NCBI RefSeq assembly: GCF_000426825.1
Contig: NZ_AUGC01000007.1
Span: forward strand, 1-64,000
Source of the DNA: Thermonema rossianum DSM 10300
GTDB lineage: Bacteria; Bacteroidota; Bacteroidia; Cytophagales; Thermonemataceae
DNA length: 64,000 nucleotides
Direction: 5' to 3'
The position numbers were made by a program, and so were the translations under genes. This document shows, in pieces, positions 52,908 to 61,455 of the stretch (the stretch's first letter is position 1; each line of letters begins with the position of its first letter). The notes below the pieces were generated by a model. The model was not told the origin of the DNA, ran no database searches, and saw nothing but the letters and a program-made list of their open reading frames with translations.

Positions 52908-53558
52908 CTATGCTTCCACAGACTCGCCTTTTATCTCTACAAAAAGCTCCTCTTTGGGACGACGCACTTTTTTCATGTTTACAAGCCAATCATTTTCAGC
53001 ATCGCGGTACCCCAAAGGCAAAAGCAACACACTGCGCAAGCCTTGCTCTCTGAGCCCAAGCAAATCGTCGAGCTCATCGGGCGAGAAGCCTTCCATAGGC
53101 GTGCAGTCGATTCCCTGCTCTGCTGCCGCCACCATGGCAATCCCCATGGCTATGTATGCCTGCTTGGCAGCATGATGTGCATGCCACTCTTCGGGCAATT
53201 GCGAATATATGCCCCACAATTTTTCGCGGTAGGCATCCATGGTGTCGGGGGGCAGGTTTCTTTCTTTCAAAATAAACTGAAAAGTCTCATCAATCTTTTC
53301 TTCGGTGTATTTGTCCCAGGCAGCAAATACCAAAAGATGCGAGCAATCTACGATTTGACTTTGTCCCCACGCAATGGGCTGTATTTTTTTCAACAGCTCG
53401 CGGTCGTCAATCACCAGCACCTTATAGGGCTGCAAACCCGAAGAAGAAGGTGACAAACGAATGGCTTCCAAAATATAGTCCAGCTTTTCTTGCGGAATGC
53501 GCTTGCCATTCATCTTTTTGGTAGCATAACGCCACTGTAATGCCTCTAAAACAGTCAT
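52908..53558 (-). CDS. Nitroreductase-family NAD(P)H oxidoreductase
   Basis: A 216-residue flavoprotein of the NfsB/nitroreductase family. It opens with MTVLEALQWRYATKKMNG, whose RYATK matches the FMN phosphate-binding R(Y/R)SxR region. It continues with EAIRLSPSSSGLQPYKVLVI, then GIAMVAAAEQGIDCTPMEGF and LLLPLGYRD. FMN-dependent reduction of nitro or quinone compounds is the family activity. The start 53558 gives the typical N-terminus. It is divergently transcribed from an HxlR-type regulator, a frequent pairing for electrophile-responsive reductases. Confidence 0.92.
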   Translation of the reverse strand: MTVLEALQWRYATKKMNGKRIPQEKLDYILEAIRLSPSSSGLQPYKVLVIDDRELLKKIQPIAWGQSQIVDCSHLLVFAAWDKYTEEKIDETFQFILKERNLPPDTMDAYREKLWGIYSQLPEEWHAHHAAKQAYIAMGIAMVAAAEQGIDCTPMEGFSPDELDDLLGLREQGLRSVLLLPLGYRDAENDWLVNMKKVRRPKEELFVEIKGESVEA

Positions 53559-53587
53559 TTTTTTTAGTTTTAAGTGAAAGAACAATG

Positions 53588-53595
53588 CAAAACTA
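53588..53595 (-). promoter_or_regulatory. Putative -7 box of the nitroreductase gene
   Basis: TAGTTTTG on the minus strand fits TAnnTTTG, 29 bp before the start. It sits back to back with the hxlR box. Confidence 0.55.
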
Positions 53596-53596
53596 C

Positions 53597-53604
53597 TACC
53601 TTTG
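53597..53604 (+). promoter_or_regulatory. Putative -7 box of the hxlR-like gene
   Basis: TACCTTTG fits TAnnTTTG, 43 bp before the ATG. One base separates it from the opposite-strand box. Confidence 0.55.
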
Positions 53605-53633
53605 CTATAAAAAAAGAAGCAGGTAACAACAAA

Positions 53634-53654
53634 ATATCGATATACAAATGTATA
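53634..53654. promoter_or_regulatory. Inverted repeats overlapping the hxlR start
   Basis: ATATCGATAT (53634-53643) runs into TATAC-AAAT-GTATA (53641-53654), which covers the start codon. It could be an operator for the HxlR protein or an mRNA hairpin hiding the start. Confidence 0.4.
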
Positions 53655-54037
53655 GCAACAAAGACAAAGCAAAGGAAATGAAGGACTTAGGGTGTTTCTC
53701 GGAAGTAAAGCAATGCCCCACACGTTATGTACTGGCGGTGAACGACACGCTGAATGTCATTAGCGGCAAGTGGAAACTATCCATTATTGCTTCGCTCATT
53801 CATGGCAAGAAACGCTTCAAGGAATTGGAAAGAAGCATAGAAGGCATCACCCCGCGCATGCTGTCGAAAGAACTGAAAGAGCTGGAGATAAACGGGGTAG
53901 TCAAGCGTTTGGTGCATAATACACGCCCGGTGTTGATTGAGTATGAACTCACGGAATCGGGCTACCGCCTGACCGATGTCATTGATGCCATGATACAGTG
54001 GGGCTTGGCTCACCGGCAGGCCTACATGTCGGAGTAA
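53648..54037 (+). CDS. HxlR-family transcriptional regulator
   Basis: A 129-residue winged-helix regulator. The core is LNVISGKWKLSIIASLIHGKKRF followed by ERSIEGITPRMLSKELKELE and VIEYELTESGYRL-like residues. Two N-terminal Cys (CFSEVKQCP) lie near the DNA-binding domain, where some HxlR members sense electrophiles by thiol change. It is divergent from the nitroreductase gene, its likely target. nadD follows after 29 bp. Confidence 0.92.
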   Translation: MYSNKDKAKEMKDLGCFSEVKQCPTRYVLAVNDTLNVISGKWKLSIIASLIHGKKRFKELERSIEGITPRMLSKELKELEINGVVKRLVHNTRPVLIEYELTESGYRLTDVIDAMIQWGLAHRQAYMSE

Positions 54038-54066
54038 AACCGTAGCTTTGCGCTCAAAAAAGAACA

Positions 54067-54639
54067 ATGAAAGTAGGTTTGTTTTTTGGTTCTTTCAACC
54101 CCATTCACATAGGGCATTTGATTTTGGCAAATGTGGCGGTAGAAAGTACCGATTTGGATAAAATATGTTTTGTGGTATCACCACAAAACCCTTTTAAAAA
54201 GCGCAGTAGCCTGTTGCATGAATTTGACCGCTTGGATATGGTGCGGGCGGCCATCCATGACAACCCACGTTTTGAAGTGAGTGACATAGAGTTTCACCTC
54301 CCCCGCCCCAGCTATACCATAGACACGCTGACCTACCTTCAAGACAAGTATCCTCAGCGCCGTTTTGCCCTGCTCATGGGCGAAGACAACCTGACACACT
54401 TCCACAAATGGAAAAACTACGAGCAAATCCTCGAATATTATGAGTTGTATGTTTACCCCCGCCCCCATGCCGGCGAGCACGCTTTCCGTAATCACCCCAA
54501 AATACACCATATAGAAGCCCCCTTGTTAGATATTTCGGCTACTTACATTCGCCGTTGCATACAAGAAGGGCGCTCTATTCGTTACATGGTTACCGAGCCT
54601 GTAGCAGAGTTGATTTACAGCCGGAAGTATTATCATTGA
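54067..54639 (+). CDS. nadD: Nicotinate-nucleotide adenylyltransferase NadD
   Basis: A 190-residue enzyme that adenylates nicotinate mononucleotide for NAD synthesis. The nucleotidyltransferase motif is GSFNPIHIGHLILAN, with HxGH. The second motif is ISATYIRRCIQEGRSIRYMV. Length is normal. A coiled-coil secreted protein gene starts 26 bp after its stop. Confidence 0.95.
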   Translation: MKVGLFFGSFNPIHIGHLILANVAVESTDLDKICFVVSPQNPFKKRSSLLHEFDRLDMVRAAIHDNPRFEVSDIEFHLPRPSYTIDTLTYLQDKYPQRRFALLMGEDNLTHFHKWKNYEQILEYYELYVYPRPHAGEHAFRNHPKIHHIEAPLLDISATYIRRCIQEGRSIRYMVTEPVAELIYSRKYYH

Positions 54640-54665
54640 TACAGCTTCACCGAAATCAAAGCTAT

Positions 54666-55883
54666 ATGAAACACCTGCGCCTCCTTCTGCCTTGTCTTTT
54701 CAGTATTGCGGGCAGTCTTTATGCTCAATCGGACAGCCTGCTCACCACCAAAGTGGACAGCTTGCAACAGCTGTTGTTCCGTACGCAATCTACCTACCGG
54801 GACAGTTTACAGCTGCTCCGGCAGCAATACATGGAATTATCGCAGCACGTGCAATGGCAGGGGCAAATGATTCGTGAGCTAAGGGAGCGCCGCCGCGCCA
54901 GTGCCCGCACACAGCATGAACGCCATGTGCAAAGCATTCGCCAAACGGTTTTGTTTTGTGAGCAAAGCAGCCGCAGCCTGCAAGCCATTCAGAACTCCAT
55001 TGCAGGCAGCTACTATTTCAACACCATCGGTAGCCTGCACAACCCTACCAACCAAGAGCTGGGTTTCAGTTTAAAAGAAGCGACCATCCGCTTGGCACAA
55101 GAAAAAATATTTTCGCGCGTCAAACGCTTCAAGAAAGGGGCGCGTCTCGTTGCCCTGATGCAGCATATCTTCGACTCGCCTTTGTCGCAAGCCGTCAGCG
55201 AGGTGATTCCCACCATTCATTATTTTCAGTCCATCACACAACTGATTTACAAGGCCGCCTTCGAAGAAGAAGACATAGCAATGAGCGACCTGAAGGCCTT
55301 TGAAGAAGAGCTGCAAAAGTATCTTCGTCACTACGAAGCCTTGTCGGAAGCCAACCGGGAATTTCAGCAAAACCTTTCGAGCCTGCGTGTGCGCAGCCAA
55401 GCCCTGCATCAACTGCTGCTTGACTTTGTACGCCAGCAAAGCAGCAGCCTGCACCCCGGCAAGCGGACTGAAATAGCCCGGCTACCCTTACAAGACCTCA
55501 TCAACCATTATTATCAATACAGCCATGTCGATAGCCTCATCCGTAACATAGAAGCCTCTTATACGGAAGAAGGCATCATTCAATACGAGCCATTGGTAAG
55601 TGATGCGCGCCTGATGTATCCTGTAATAGGCATTCAAAAGGTGCATCAAATTGACCAAGAACTGGAAGCGCTCTATCGCGAATATCTGTCCTTGCTGGAC
55701 GGCTATCATCAACGTATAGAAGAGATTCTTCGCAACAGCAGGCAGTTGTCTCAACAACCGGAAGCCATCGACAAGAAAATTCAGGAACTGCAAGAGCAGT
55801 ATGGGCGATTGCGCGCCGAGATTGTGCGCAGTGTCAATATAGAGCAAGTACATCATTACATGCACCGCATTCCTCTTTACTGA
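54666..55883 (+). CDS. Secreted coiled-coil protein of unknown function
   Basis: A 405-residue protein with a signal peptide (1-20, ending SLYAQ). The rest is almost all helical with long Gln/Arg/Leu-rich stretches, for example QLLRQQYMELSQHVQWQGQM, and a C-terminal coil (KKIQELQEQYGRLRAEIV). No enzymatic motif or family was recognised. It lies 26 bp after nadD and probably shares its transcript. A strong bidirectional terminator follows. A periplasmic or outer-membrane-associated structural role is possible but not supported further. Confidence 0.7.
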   Translation: MKHLRLLLPCLFSIAGSLYAQSDSLLTTKVDSLQQLLFRTQSTYRDSLQLLRQQYMELSQHVQWQGQMIRELRERRRASARTQHERHVQSIRQTVLFCEQSSRSLQAIQNSIAGSYYFNTIGSLHNPTNQELGFSLKEATIRLAQEKIFSRVKRFKKGARLVALMQHIFDSPLSQAVSEVIPTIHYFQSITQLIYKAAFEEEDIAMSDLKAFEEELQKYLRHYEALSEANREFQQNLSSLRVRSQALHQLLLDFVRQQSSSLHPGKRTEIARLPLQDLINHYYQYSHVDSLIRNIEASYTEEGIIQYEPLVSDARLMYPVIGIQKVHQIDQELEALYREYLSLLDGYHQRIEEILRNSRQLSQQPEAIDKKIQELQEQYGRLRAEIVRSVNIEQVHHYMHRIPLY

Positions 55884-55907
55884 CTTGAATAAAAACGGCA
55901 AAGTAGC

Positions 55908-55938
55908 AGAAAAGCGGCACCGCCGGTGCCGCTTTTCT
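55908..55938. terminator. Strong bidirectional terminator
   Basis: A 14-bp perfect stem (AGAAAAGCGGCACC with its complement) around GCC. A- and T-rich arms suit termination in both directions between convergent genes. Confidence 0.9.
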
Positions 55939-55964
55939 GTTTTCTTTCACCCCAAAAGGCTTAA

Positions 55965-57044
55965 TCAAGAAAGTGGCACGGCGCCAAGGTCTGTCCGTTC
56001 CACTCCTTCAAATTCAAGAATAAAGTCTTTACCGAATGCCTTGGAAGGCGTATAGAACCCCTTCATCTGGTGCGGTTCCAACAGGCGGCGGGCAATTTCC
56101 ACGGCTGTCAGGGAAGTCAGGCGGTAACCTTCGGGGGTGATGAGTCGCGCTTCTCGTCGTTGACCTTCTTTGTTTTCCACACGCCCCCAAAGATAGCTTT
56201 TACCTTCTTTCAGCAGCTTGTCGTCCGGTCCGGTATAACGCTTTTCAGCCTGCTTTTTCAAATAGTTTTTTACAATGGACAACTTCAGCAGCCAACGCCA
56301 GCGATATGCTTGGCGCATTTGCTCCATCATTGGCTTGGGCAGCGCCATAAATACCTGAATGTTGGGAATGCCCGTGCTGTAATAAGCCGTTGACACATCG
56401 CCCCACGGGATGCAGGCGGCCGTGGACATCTCGCCGTCGCCAAAGTCCATCGTCATCACTTCATGAGCTGCGGGCACTTCCACTATTTTACCGTCACGGC
56501 GTATGGCGCCCCCCTTGCCCAGGTTTTCGACCATGGTAAGAGCCGTACCGCGGGACATGCGCGATACACCTTTGAACGCCAAGGTGAGTGTATGGGCATC
56601 GGGCAGCAGGCTTTTTAAATGAGCTGCCAGGCAATCGGACGGCACCACGTCGAAGCCGCTGCCGGGCAACAACACGATACCGCGCGATGCGGCACGCCCT
56701 GACTGCGCTGCCAAGTACTCAAAAACCTCTATTTCGCCCGTAATGTCCACGTAGTGGGTTTGGGTGGTCAGGCAGGCTTCCAGCACCGGGCGGACGGTAT
56801 GAATAAAAGGACCTGCACACTGCAAAATTACTTTCACCTCTTTCAGGGCATCGCGCAAGGCAAGTCCGTCATCCAGAGAAAAAACACGGTATTCCAAGTC
56901 GTACTGCCGGGCAAGGGCTTCTGTCTTGTCGCGATTGCGCCCGGCAATCACGGGGCGTAAGCCTCGGCGTACAGCTTCGGCCACTATCAGCTTGCCGGTA
57001 AAGCCATAAGCGCCATAAATCAGTAAAGGGCTTGATTGGGTCAT
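55965..57044 (-). CDS. Saccharopine dehydrogenase-like / trans-acting enoyl reductase family protein
   Basis: A 359-residue NAD(P)-binding protein. The N-terminal Rossmann motif is IYGAYGFTGKLIVAEAV, then VIAGRNRDKTEAL and VILQCAGPFIHTVRPVLEAC with YVDITGEIEVFEYL. This matches the saccharopine dehydrogenase NADP-binding family, which includes mycobacterial trans-acting enoyl reductases. The substrate is unknown. The start 57044 begins right at the Rossmann strand. It is divergent from the 57090 gene. Confidence 0.85.
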   Translation of the reverse strand: MTQSSPLLIYGAYGFTGKLIVAEAVRRGLRPVIAGRNRDKTEALARQYDLEYRVFSLDDGLALRDALKEVKVILQCAGPFIHTVRPVLEACLTTQTHYVDITGEIEVFEYLAAQSGRAASRGIVLLPGSGFDVVPSDCLAAHLKSLLPDAHTLTLAFKGVSRMSRGTALTMVENLGKGGAIRRDGKIVEVPAAHEVMTMDFGDGEMSTAACIPWGDVSTAYYSTGIPNIQVFMALPKPMMEQMRQAYRWRWLLKLSIVKNYLKKQAEKRYTGPDDKLLKEGKSYLWGRVENKEGQRREARLITPEGYRLTSLTAVEIARRLLEPHQMKGFYTPSKAFGKDFILEFEGVERTDLGAVPLS

Positions 57045-57089
57045 GGTATTTTCTTTTTTTGAAAAAGATACGTAAAAAATATAAAAACA

Positions 57090-57515
57090 ATGTTCAGATA
57101 CCTCCTCATACATTCTTTGTTATTTTACTGCTTGGTTGGGCTATGCTTTAGTTGCCGCACGAAACCCCATGCAGGCACCACACAAAAAGAACGGCGGCAA
57201 GCAGCGCTTCCGCTTCCTGCCGTGGCACGTGGCAACGAGCCTTTTTGGCTGCTGCAAATACCGGACAGCACGACCGTCTTATGGGAACGTCCCGGCAGGG
57301 GCATAGATACCTTTCGCATATTCGACCGCGCATGGCAAAACAAACAATGGAAAATACAAGCCCGGAATGCAGCACATCACCTTGAGGTTGTCTTTAGCCC
57401 CCGGCAATGTAGCGACGGCATGTCTGACCGTCTCTACCCTTTTTCAGTGGAAGTGCTTATTTTTGACAGCAAAAATACCCATACGCCGCAGCACTATAAG
57501 GGCTGTGGCGAATAG
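57090..57515 (+). CDS. COG3650-like envelope protein
   Basis: A 141-residue protein with an N-terminal signal of about 21 residues before Cys22; the lipobox (CFSC) is weak. The mature part has ARGNEPFWLLQI and ends CSDGMSDRLYPFSVEV then YKGCGE. These are the hallmark blocks of a small family of envelope proteins of unknown function (COG3650 type). It is 8 bp upstream of trmN6 on the same strand, so the two are co-transcribed. Confidence 0.7.
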   Translation: MFRYLLIHSLLFYCLVGLCFSCRTKPHAGTTQKERRQAALPLPAVARGNEPFWLLQIPDSTTVLWERPGRGIDTFRIFDRAWQNKQWKIQARNAAHHLEVVFSPRQCSDGMSDRLYPFSVEVLIFDSKNTHTPQHYKGCGE

Positions 57516-57523
57516 CAGATAAT

Positions 57524-58261
57524 ATGCCGGCACGAACCAAAAACCATTTTTTTCGATTCAAACAGTTTACCGTAGAGCATGCCTTGTGCGGCATGAAGGT
57601 AAGCACCGAAGCTTGCATCTTGGGCGCTTGGGCACCGGCACCGGCCACACCCCCCACCCGCATTTTAGATATAGGCACGGGCAGTGGCCTGCTGGCACTC
57701 ATGCTGGCGCAGCGTTTTGCGCAAGCCGAAGTCCATGCCGTTGAAATAGAAGCCAATGCCTGCCGGCAGGCATCGTTGAATTTTGCACGCAGCCCTTTTG
57801 CGGAACGTCTCCGGCTGTTTGAACAGCAGGATGTATTGCGATGGGAAGCCCCTTGTCTTTACGACCTTATCGTGGTGAACCCTCCCTTTTTTGCCAGCAG
57901 CATGCGCCCACAAGATCAACGCAAGCAGCTGGCAACCCACGGTGTCGATTCACTTCCGCCCTCCCGACTGGCTGCCTGTTGTGCCCGCTTGCTTTCAACC
58001 GAAGGGCATTTGGTTGTGCTCTATCCCCCGCACGAAATGCAACAGTTTGAGCAGCATGCAAGGGCAAGCGGCTTGCATCCGAGGCAGCAGCTGTGTATTT
58101 ACCACAGCGAAAAGCACCCGCTCTTTCGTCTTATTACGGTATTTGGCAGACAGCCGGCAGCCGGAAAACAACAGCACACGCTTTACATACGCCAAGCCAA
58201 TCAGACAGACTACCACCCTGCTTATGTAGAGCTGCTGCGCCCCTTTTACATTATATTCTAA
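57524..58261 (+). CDS. trmN6: tRNA1(Val) (adenine(37)-N6)-methyltransferase TrmN6
   Basis: A 245-residue SAM-dependent methyltransferase of the YfiC/TrmN6 family. It starts with FRFKQFTVEHALCGMKVSTE. The SAM motif is LDIGTGSGLLALMLAQRF and the catalytic NPPF motif is VVNPPFFASSMRP. It methylates A37 in tRNA-Val. It follows the COG3650-like gene and overlaps the convergent Na/Pi gene by 4 bp. Confidence 0.92.
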   Translation: MPARTKNHFFRFKQFTVEHALCGMKVSTEACILGAWAPAPATPPTRILDIGTGSGLLALMLAQRFAQAEVHAVEIEANACRQASLNFARSPFAERLRLFEQQDVLRWEAPCLYDLIVVNPPFFASSMRPQDQRKQLATHGVDSLPPSRLAACCARLLSTEGHLVVLYPPHEMQQFEQHARASGLHPRQQLCIYHSEKHPLFRLITVFGRQPAAGKQQHTLYIRQANQTDYHPAYVELLRPFYIIF

Positions 58262-59868
58262 GCGACGGTCTCTTGCAAATACTCCGTGTCAGGCTTGCCT
58301 TCCAATGCTTCAATGACACTTTCTAAATATTCTTTGTTTTCGTGAATCATATTAAGAAAAGTAGCGGCTTCGTTCAGCCCGTAACGCACCGTACCCTGCA
58401 GCACTTCTTCGTTTAGCTGTCGCTGCCATTGGCGGTTCCGCTCCCAAAGAGCTTGCATCACCAAATCTTGGCTCTGCAGCCAAAACTCTTTTTTCTCTTC
58501 CAAAGCAGCCAAGGTAGTAGCTACTTGTTCGCGCATGTGGGCAAGCAACAGCTGCACTGCTTCGCGCTCGTCGTGCCTGTAGTGCTCTATGTTGTGGCGT
58601 ATGTCTTTTAAACTCTTGGCAGCACGCAACAGGCGACGTACCGACCATAAAAGGGCGGTCAGGTTTTGCGCATTGGCTTCGGTTTTCATGTGCTGTTGCA
58701 ACTGTACGATGTAAGCGATGATTTCGCTTCCCAGCTGCTTGATGGAGGCATAAACCACAGTAGGCTCACCGGCACCGGCTGCCTCACCCAAGCCCCACAA
58801 CAAGCGCCCCCACGCCAACACGCGTTCTGCCAAATGCACTACTTCTTTTTGAAGGGCAATCAGGGCGGCATCGGTTTGTGAAACGGGCACCCGGTGAATG
58901 AAGTGGGCTTCTGTCTTTTTCTTGGGTTTCACCAGACGTTCAATCAAACGCATGAACGGACGGATGAAAGGCAGGAAGAGCACAGCGCCCAATATATTCA
59001 TTCCGGAATGAAAGGTAACCAATGCCAGCAGGGGATCTGTAATGCCCAATAGTTTTTCCACCGCGGCAATTTCCCAAGGCAGCAGTGCAAAAGCTATCAG
59101 GTTGATAATTAGGTTGTAAAGAAAATGAGTCAAAGCCACTTGCCGCTTGGCAACGTTGCCATCGAGTGTTCCCAGAAATACGGTTATGGTAGTGCCCAAA
59201 TCTGCGCCAATCATCAAGGCTGCCCCCTGATAAAAGCCCAAAATGCCGGCATGCATGGCACTCAAAGTGATGGCCATCGTAGCCGAGCTCGATTGAATGA
59301 TGGCCGTCAACACAAAGCCAAAAACAAAAAGCGTGAGACTGCCTGCATCTTGCCAGGCAGAGAGGTCCACCACCTCGGCAAAACGGGCAATGGCATTTTT
59401 CATCCACTCCAAGCCTATGAAAAGCAAGGCAAAGCCCGCAATGGCTTGCCCCGACAGCTGCAGCCAACGTTTATAGTTCCATATGACCGCCAAAAACGCC
59501 CCAATGCCCAAGCCCCACAGAGCCAGTTCTTCTATGTTTAATTTAAAACCCAGCAAGGTTACCAGCCATCCGGTAGCCGTCGTGCCTATGTTGGCGCCCA
59601 TAATCAGACCGAAGGCCTGCGCGAGCGTCAAGATGCCGGCCCCCACCAAAGCCACCACCATCAAAGAGACCAAAGAGCTGCTTTGCAGCAGGGCAGTGGC
59701 TACTGTTCCCCAGAAGATACCCAACAGGGGGGTACGCGTAGCCTTTCGCAACAGACGACTGAAAGAGCTGCCGCCGAGCTGTTCCAATCCTGTTTCCAAA
59801 AGATGCATTCCCAGCAAAAAAGCGCCCAGTCCGCCCAAGAACCGGCTCCATTCAATGACTTGTCCCAT
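58258..59868 (-). CDS. Na/Pi cotransporter family protein with PhoU-like tail
   Basis: A 536-residue membrane transporter. Two inverted-repeat QSSS motifs (ALLQSSSLVSLMVVA and AIIQSSSATMAITLS) and GANIGTTATGW mark the Na+/phosphate family (NptA/YjbB type). The N-terminal part has about nine helices. The last 200 residues are soluble and helical and resemble PhoU. It probably moves phosphate with sodium or regulates its export. It is a single gene. Confidence 0.92.
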   Translation of the reverse strand: MGQVIEWSRFLGGLGAFLLGMHLLETGLEQLGGSSFSRLLRKATRTPLLGIFWGTVATALLQSSSLVSLMVVALVGAGILTLAQAFGLIMGANIGTTATGWLVTLLGFKLNIEELALWGLGIGAFLAVIWNYKRWLQLSGQAIAGFALLFIGLEWMKNAIARFAEVVDLSAWQDAGSLTLFVFGFVLTAIIQSSSATMAITLSAMHAGILGFYQGAALMIGADLGTTITVFLGTLDGNVAKRQVALTHFLYNLIINLIAFALLPWEIAAVEKLLGITDPLLALVTFHSGMNILGAVLFLPFIRPFMRLIERLVKPKKKTEAHFIHRVPVSQTDAALIALQKEVVHLAERVLAWGRLLWGLGEAAGAGEPTVVYASIKQLGSEIIAYIVQLQQHMKTEANAQNLTALLWSVRRLLRAAKSLKDIRHNIEHYRHDEREAVQLLLAHMREQVATTLAALEEKKEFWLQSQDLVMQALWERNRQWQRQLNEEVLQGTVRYGLNEAATFLNMIHENKEYLESVIEALEGKPDTEYLQETVA

Positions 59869-59951
59869 CGTGTATTTTCTTTTGGTGCGAAAATAAGACT
59901 TATCTTTTAAGTCTGTGGCCTAAGAAGAAAAAAAACAGCTGTGGCTTCCCC

Positions 59952-61133
59952 TTAGCAGTCCTCTTCTGTTGCGTCTGTTTCTACCCGGAATAAAATCTTG
60001 GCTTGTTGCAGCTGCTGCCGGAGCAGCGCCGCCTCTTTATGCTGCATGATAACATAACCGAAATGCTCCCCCACCCCCGCACGCGGTTTCACACGGGTGC
60101 CTGCTTTCAGCTTTGTGAAGCGGCTTTCTACAACCGCAGGAAGCGCGGCTATGTCTTTTAGCCCATCCACCGAGCGAATCACGCCCACAGGCGGATAAAA
60201 AAAGCGCACGGCTGCATGTCTGCTTGCTTCTGCCGGGAAGGGCGCCACGGGCAAGTGGCTCATCAGACGCCACCACTGCCCCCAGCTGTCGATACCATAG
60301 GCAAGGTCCATGAGCTTCATTATATGCCCTCCGGGCGGTCGCAGGGCTATTTCTCCGAATATCCATTGCCCCGAAGGGGTAAGAAAAGCCTCCAGGTGTG
60401 TGAGCGCATTGCGTAGCCCCAAAGCGGCAATCACCTGCCGGTTTAGTTCTTTCAACCCCTGCAAATGCTGCTCTGCGAGCATGGCAGGCAACAAATTGGC
60501 AAACTTGGGCTCTACATATTCGGTGCAGTTTTCAAGCAAAATATTACCTTCCTGTACCCATGTTTCCATGCTGTACTCCACGCCTTCCACAAAAGACTCC
60601 ACCAGCATGCCGGCAGGTAAGTGTGCCGGTAACTCTTCTTCGCTGCGAAAGATGCTTGTACCTCTGCTTCCCGAGCTGTCGGGGGGCTTAAGCACCACGG
60701 GCAACTGCCAGCTTTTCAAAAAATCTTGTTTGGAAACGGGCGCTTCCAAGAAAGCAAAGCGGGCCATAGAAATGCCGGCTGTCTGCAAAAAGCCCTTCAT
60801 GACATGCTTTAAGCTGCCGCGCTCCGCTTGTTCTACGGTTATGCCCGGGAGCCCCAACACCGCCCGCATGTAGGCAGCAGGCAAAACAGCGGCTTCGGTG
60901 CATGCCAAAACTGCCTGCGGCATACCATACTCTTGAACGAGCTGCAAGGCTTGGGCTTCCCAAGCCGGGCGCAGCATGCCCCGCTCCATAGCAAGCACTT
61001 TTAGGCAAGCGGCTTGCACAGGCGGCGGGTTCAGCTTGGGGTCACACCATAAAACATAGCGCACGGTGGCAGGTAGCACATGCAACAAAGGGGCACGCAA
61101 GCCTACAAGCCATAAAGTTATAGACTGCTCCAA
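59952..61133 (-). CDS. ATP-grasp ligase of unknown substrate
   Basis: A 393-residue ATP-grasp enzyme. The nucleotide loop KPPDSSGSRGTS follows K149. Central acidic residues lie in VESFVEGVEYSMETWV (E179, E186). The Mg-binding end includes HLEAF (E248) and GEIALRPPGGHIM (E261, 265-270). The fold adds an amine or other nucleophile to a carboxylate through an acyl phosphate. It is not a recognised D-Ala ligase or biotin carboxylase. It starts 12 bp after a small lipoprotein gene, implying one transcript and perhaps an envelope link. Confidence 0.8.
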   Translation of the reverse strand: MEQSITLWLVGLRAPLLHVLPATVRYVLWCDPKLNPPPVQAACLKVLAMERGMLRPAWEAQALQLVQEYGMPQAVLACTEAAVLPAAYMRAVLGLPGITVEQAERGSLKHVMKGFLQTAGISMARFAFLEAPVSKQDFLKSWQLPVVLKPPDSSGSRGTSIFRSEEELPAHLPAGMLVESFVEGVEYSMETWVQEGNILLENCTEYVEPKFANLLPAMLAEQHLQGLKELNRQVIAALGLRNALTHLEAFLTPSGQWIFGEIALRPPGGHIMKLMDLAYGIDSWGQWWRLMSHLPVAPFPAEASRHAAVRFFYPPVGVIRSVDGLKDIAALPAVVESRFTKLKAGTRVKPRAGVGEHFGYVIMQHKEAALLRQQLQQAKILFRVETDATEEDC

Positions 61134-61145
61134 GTGATTCCCTGT

Positions 61146-61322
61146 TTATTTTTTCTTTTTTTGTTGCCCGGGTGCATAGGGCTTTGCCGACTGGCTGCCC
61201 GTTACTTTTTTCATCTGACCGGGTGGCAAGGGCTTCCCTGCCGGCACATGCACGGAAGCGCTACAGGCTGATAAAAGCCATACTGCCACGCTCATAAGCC
61301 ATAATCCCCAACGACGTCTCAT
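61146..61322 (-). CDS. Small lipoprotein resembling proteins labelled quinol oxidase subunit 4
   Basis: A 58-residue protein found by direct reading of the minus strand. The lipoprotein signal ends LSAC (Cys20). The mature peptide has VHVPAGKPLPPGQMKKVTG then SAKPYAPGQQ and a Lys4 end. I recall Bacteroidota proteins with this layout that carry the label quinol oxidase subunit 4, but the label has no basis in the sequence. The ATP-grasp gene starts 12 bp downstream. Its real job is unknown; the basic Pro/Gly/Lys mature peptide suggests binding to an acidic partner. Confidence 0.8.
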   Translation of the reverse strand: MRRRWGLWLMSVAVWLLSACSASVHVPAGKPLPPGQMKKVTGSQSAKPYAPGQQKKKK

Positions 61323-61455
61323 AAGAAAGAATTTTGGAGTTGAAATAACGTTTTTTAAATAAATTTGGTTACCTTTTCAGTACGAATATTGTCTCTTGGC
61401 TGTTCGTTCATCTTTCATACTTTTCGTAACTTTAAAGCACTAAACAACTTCCGGT

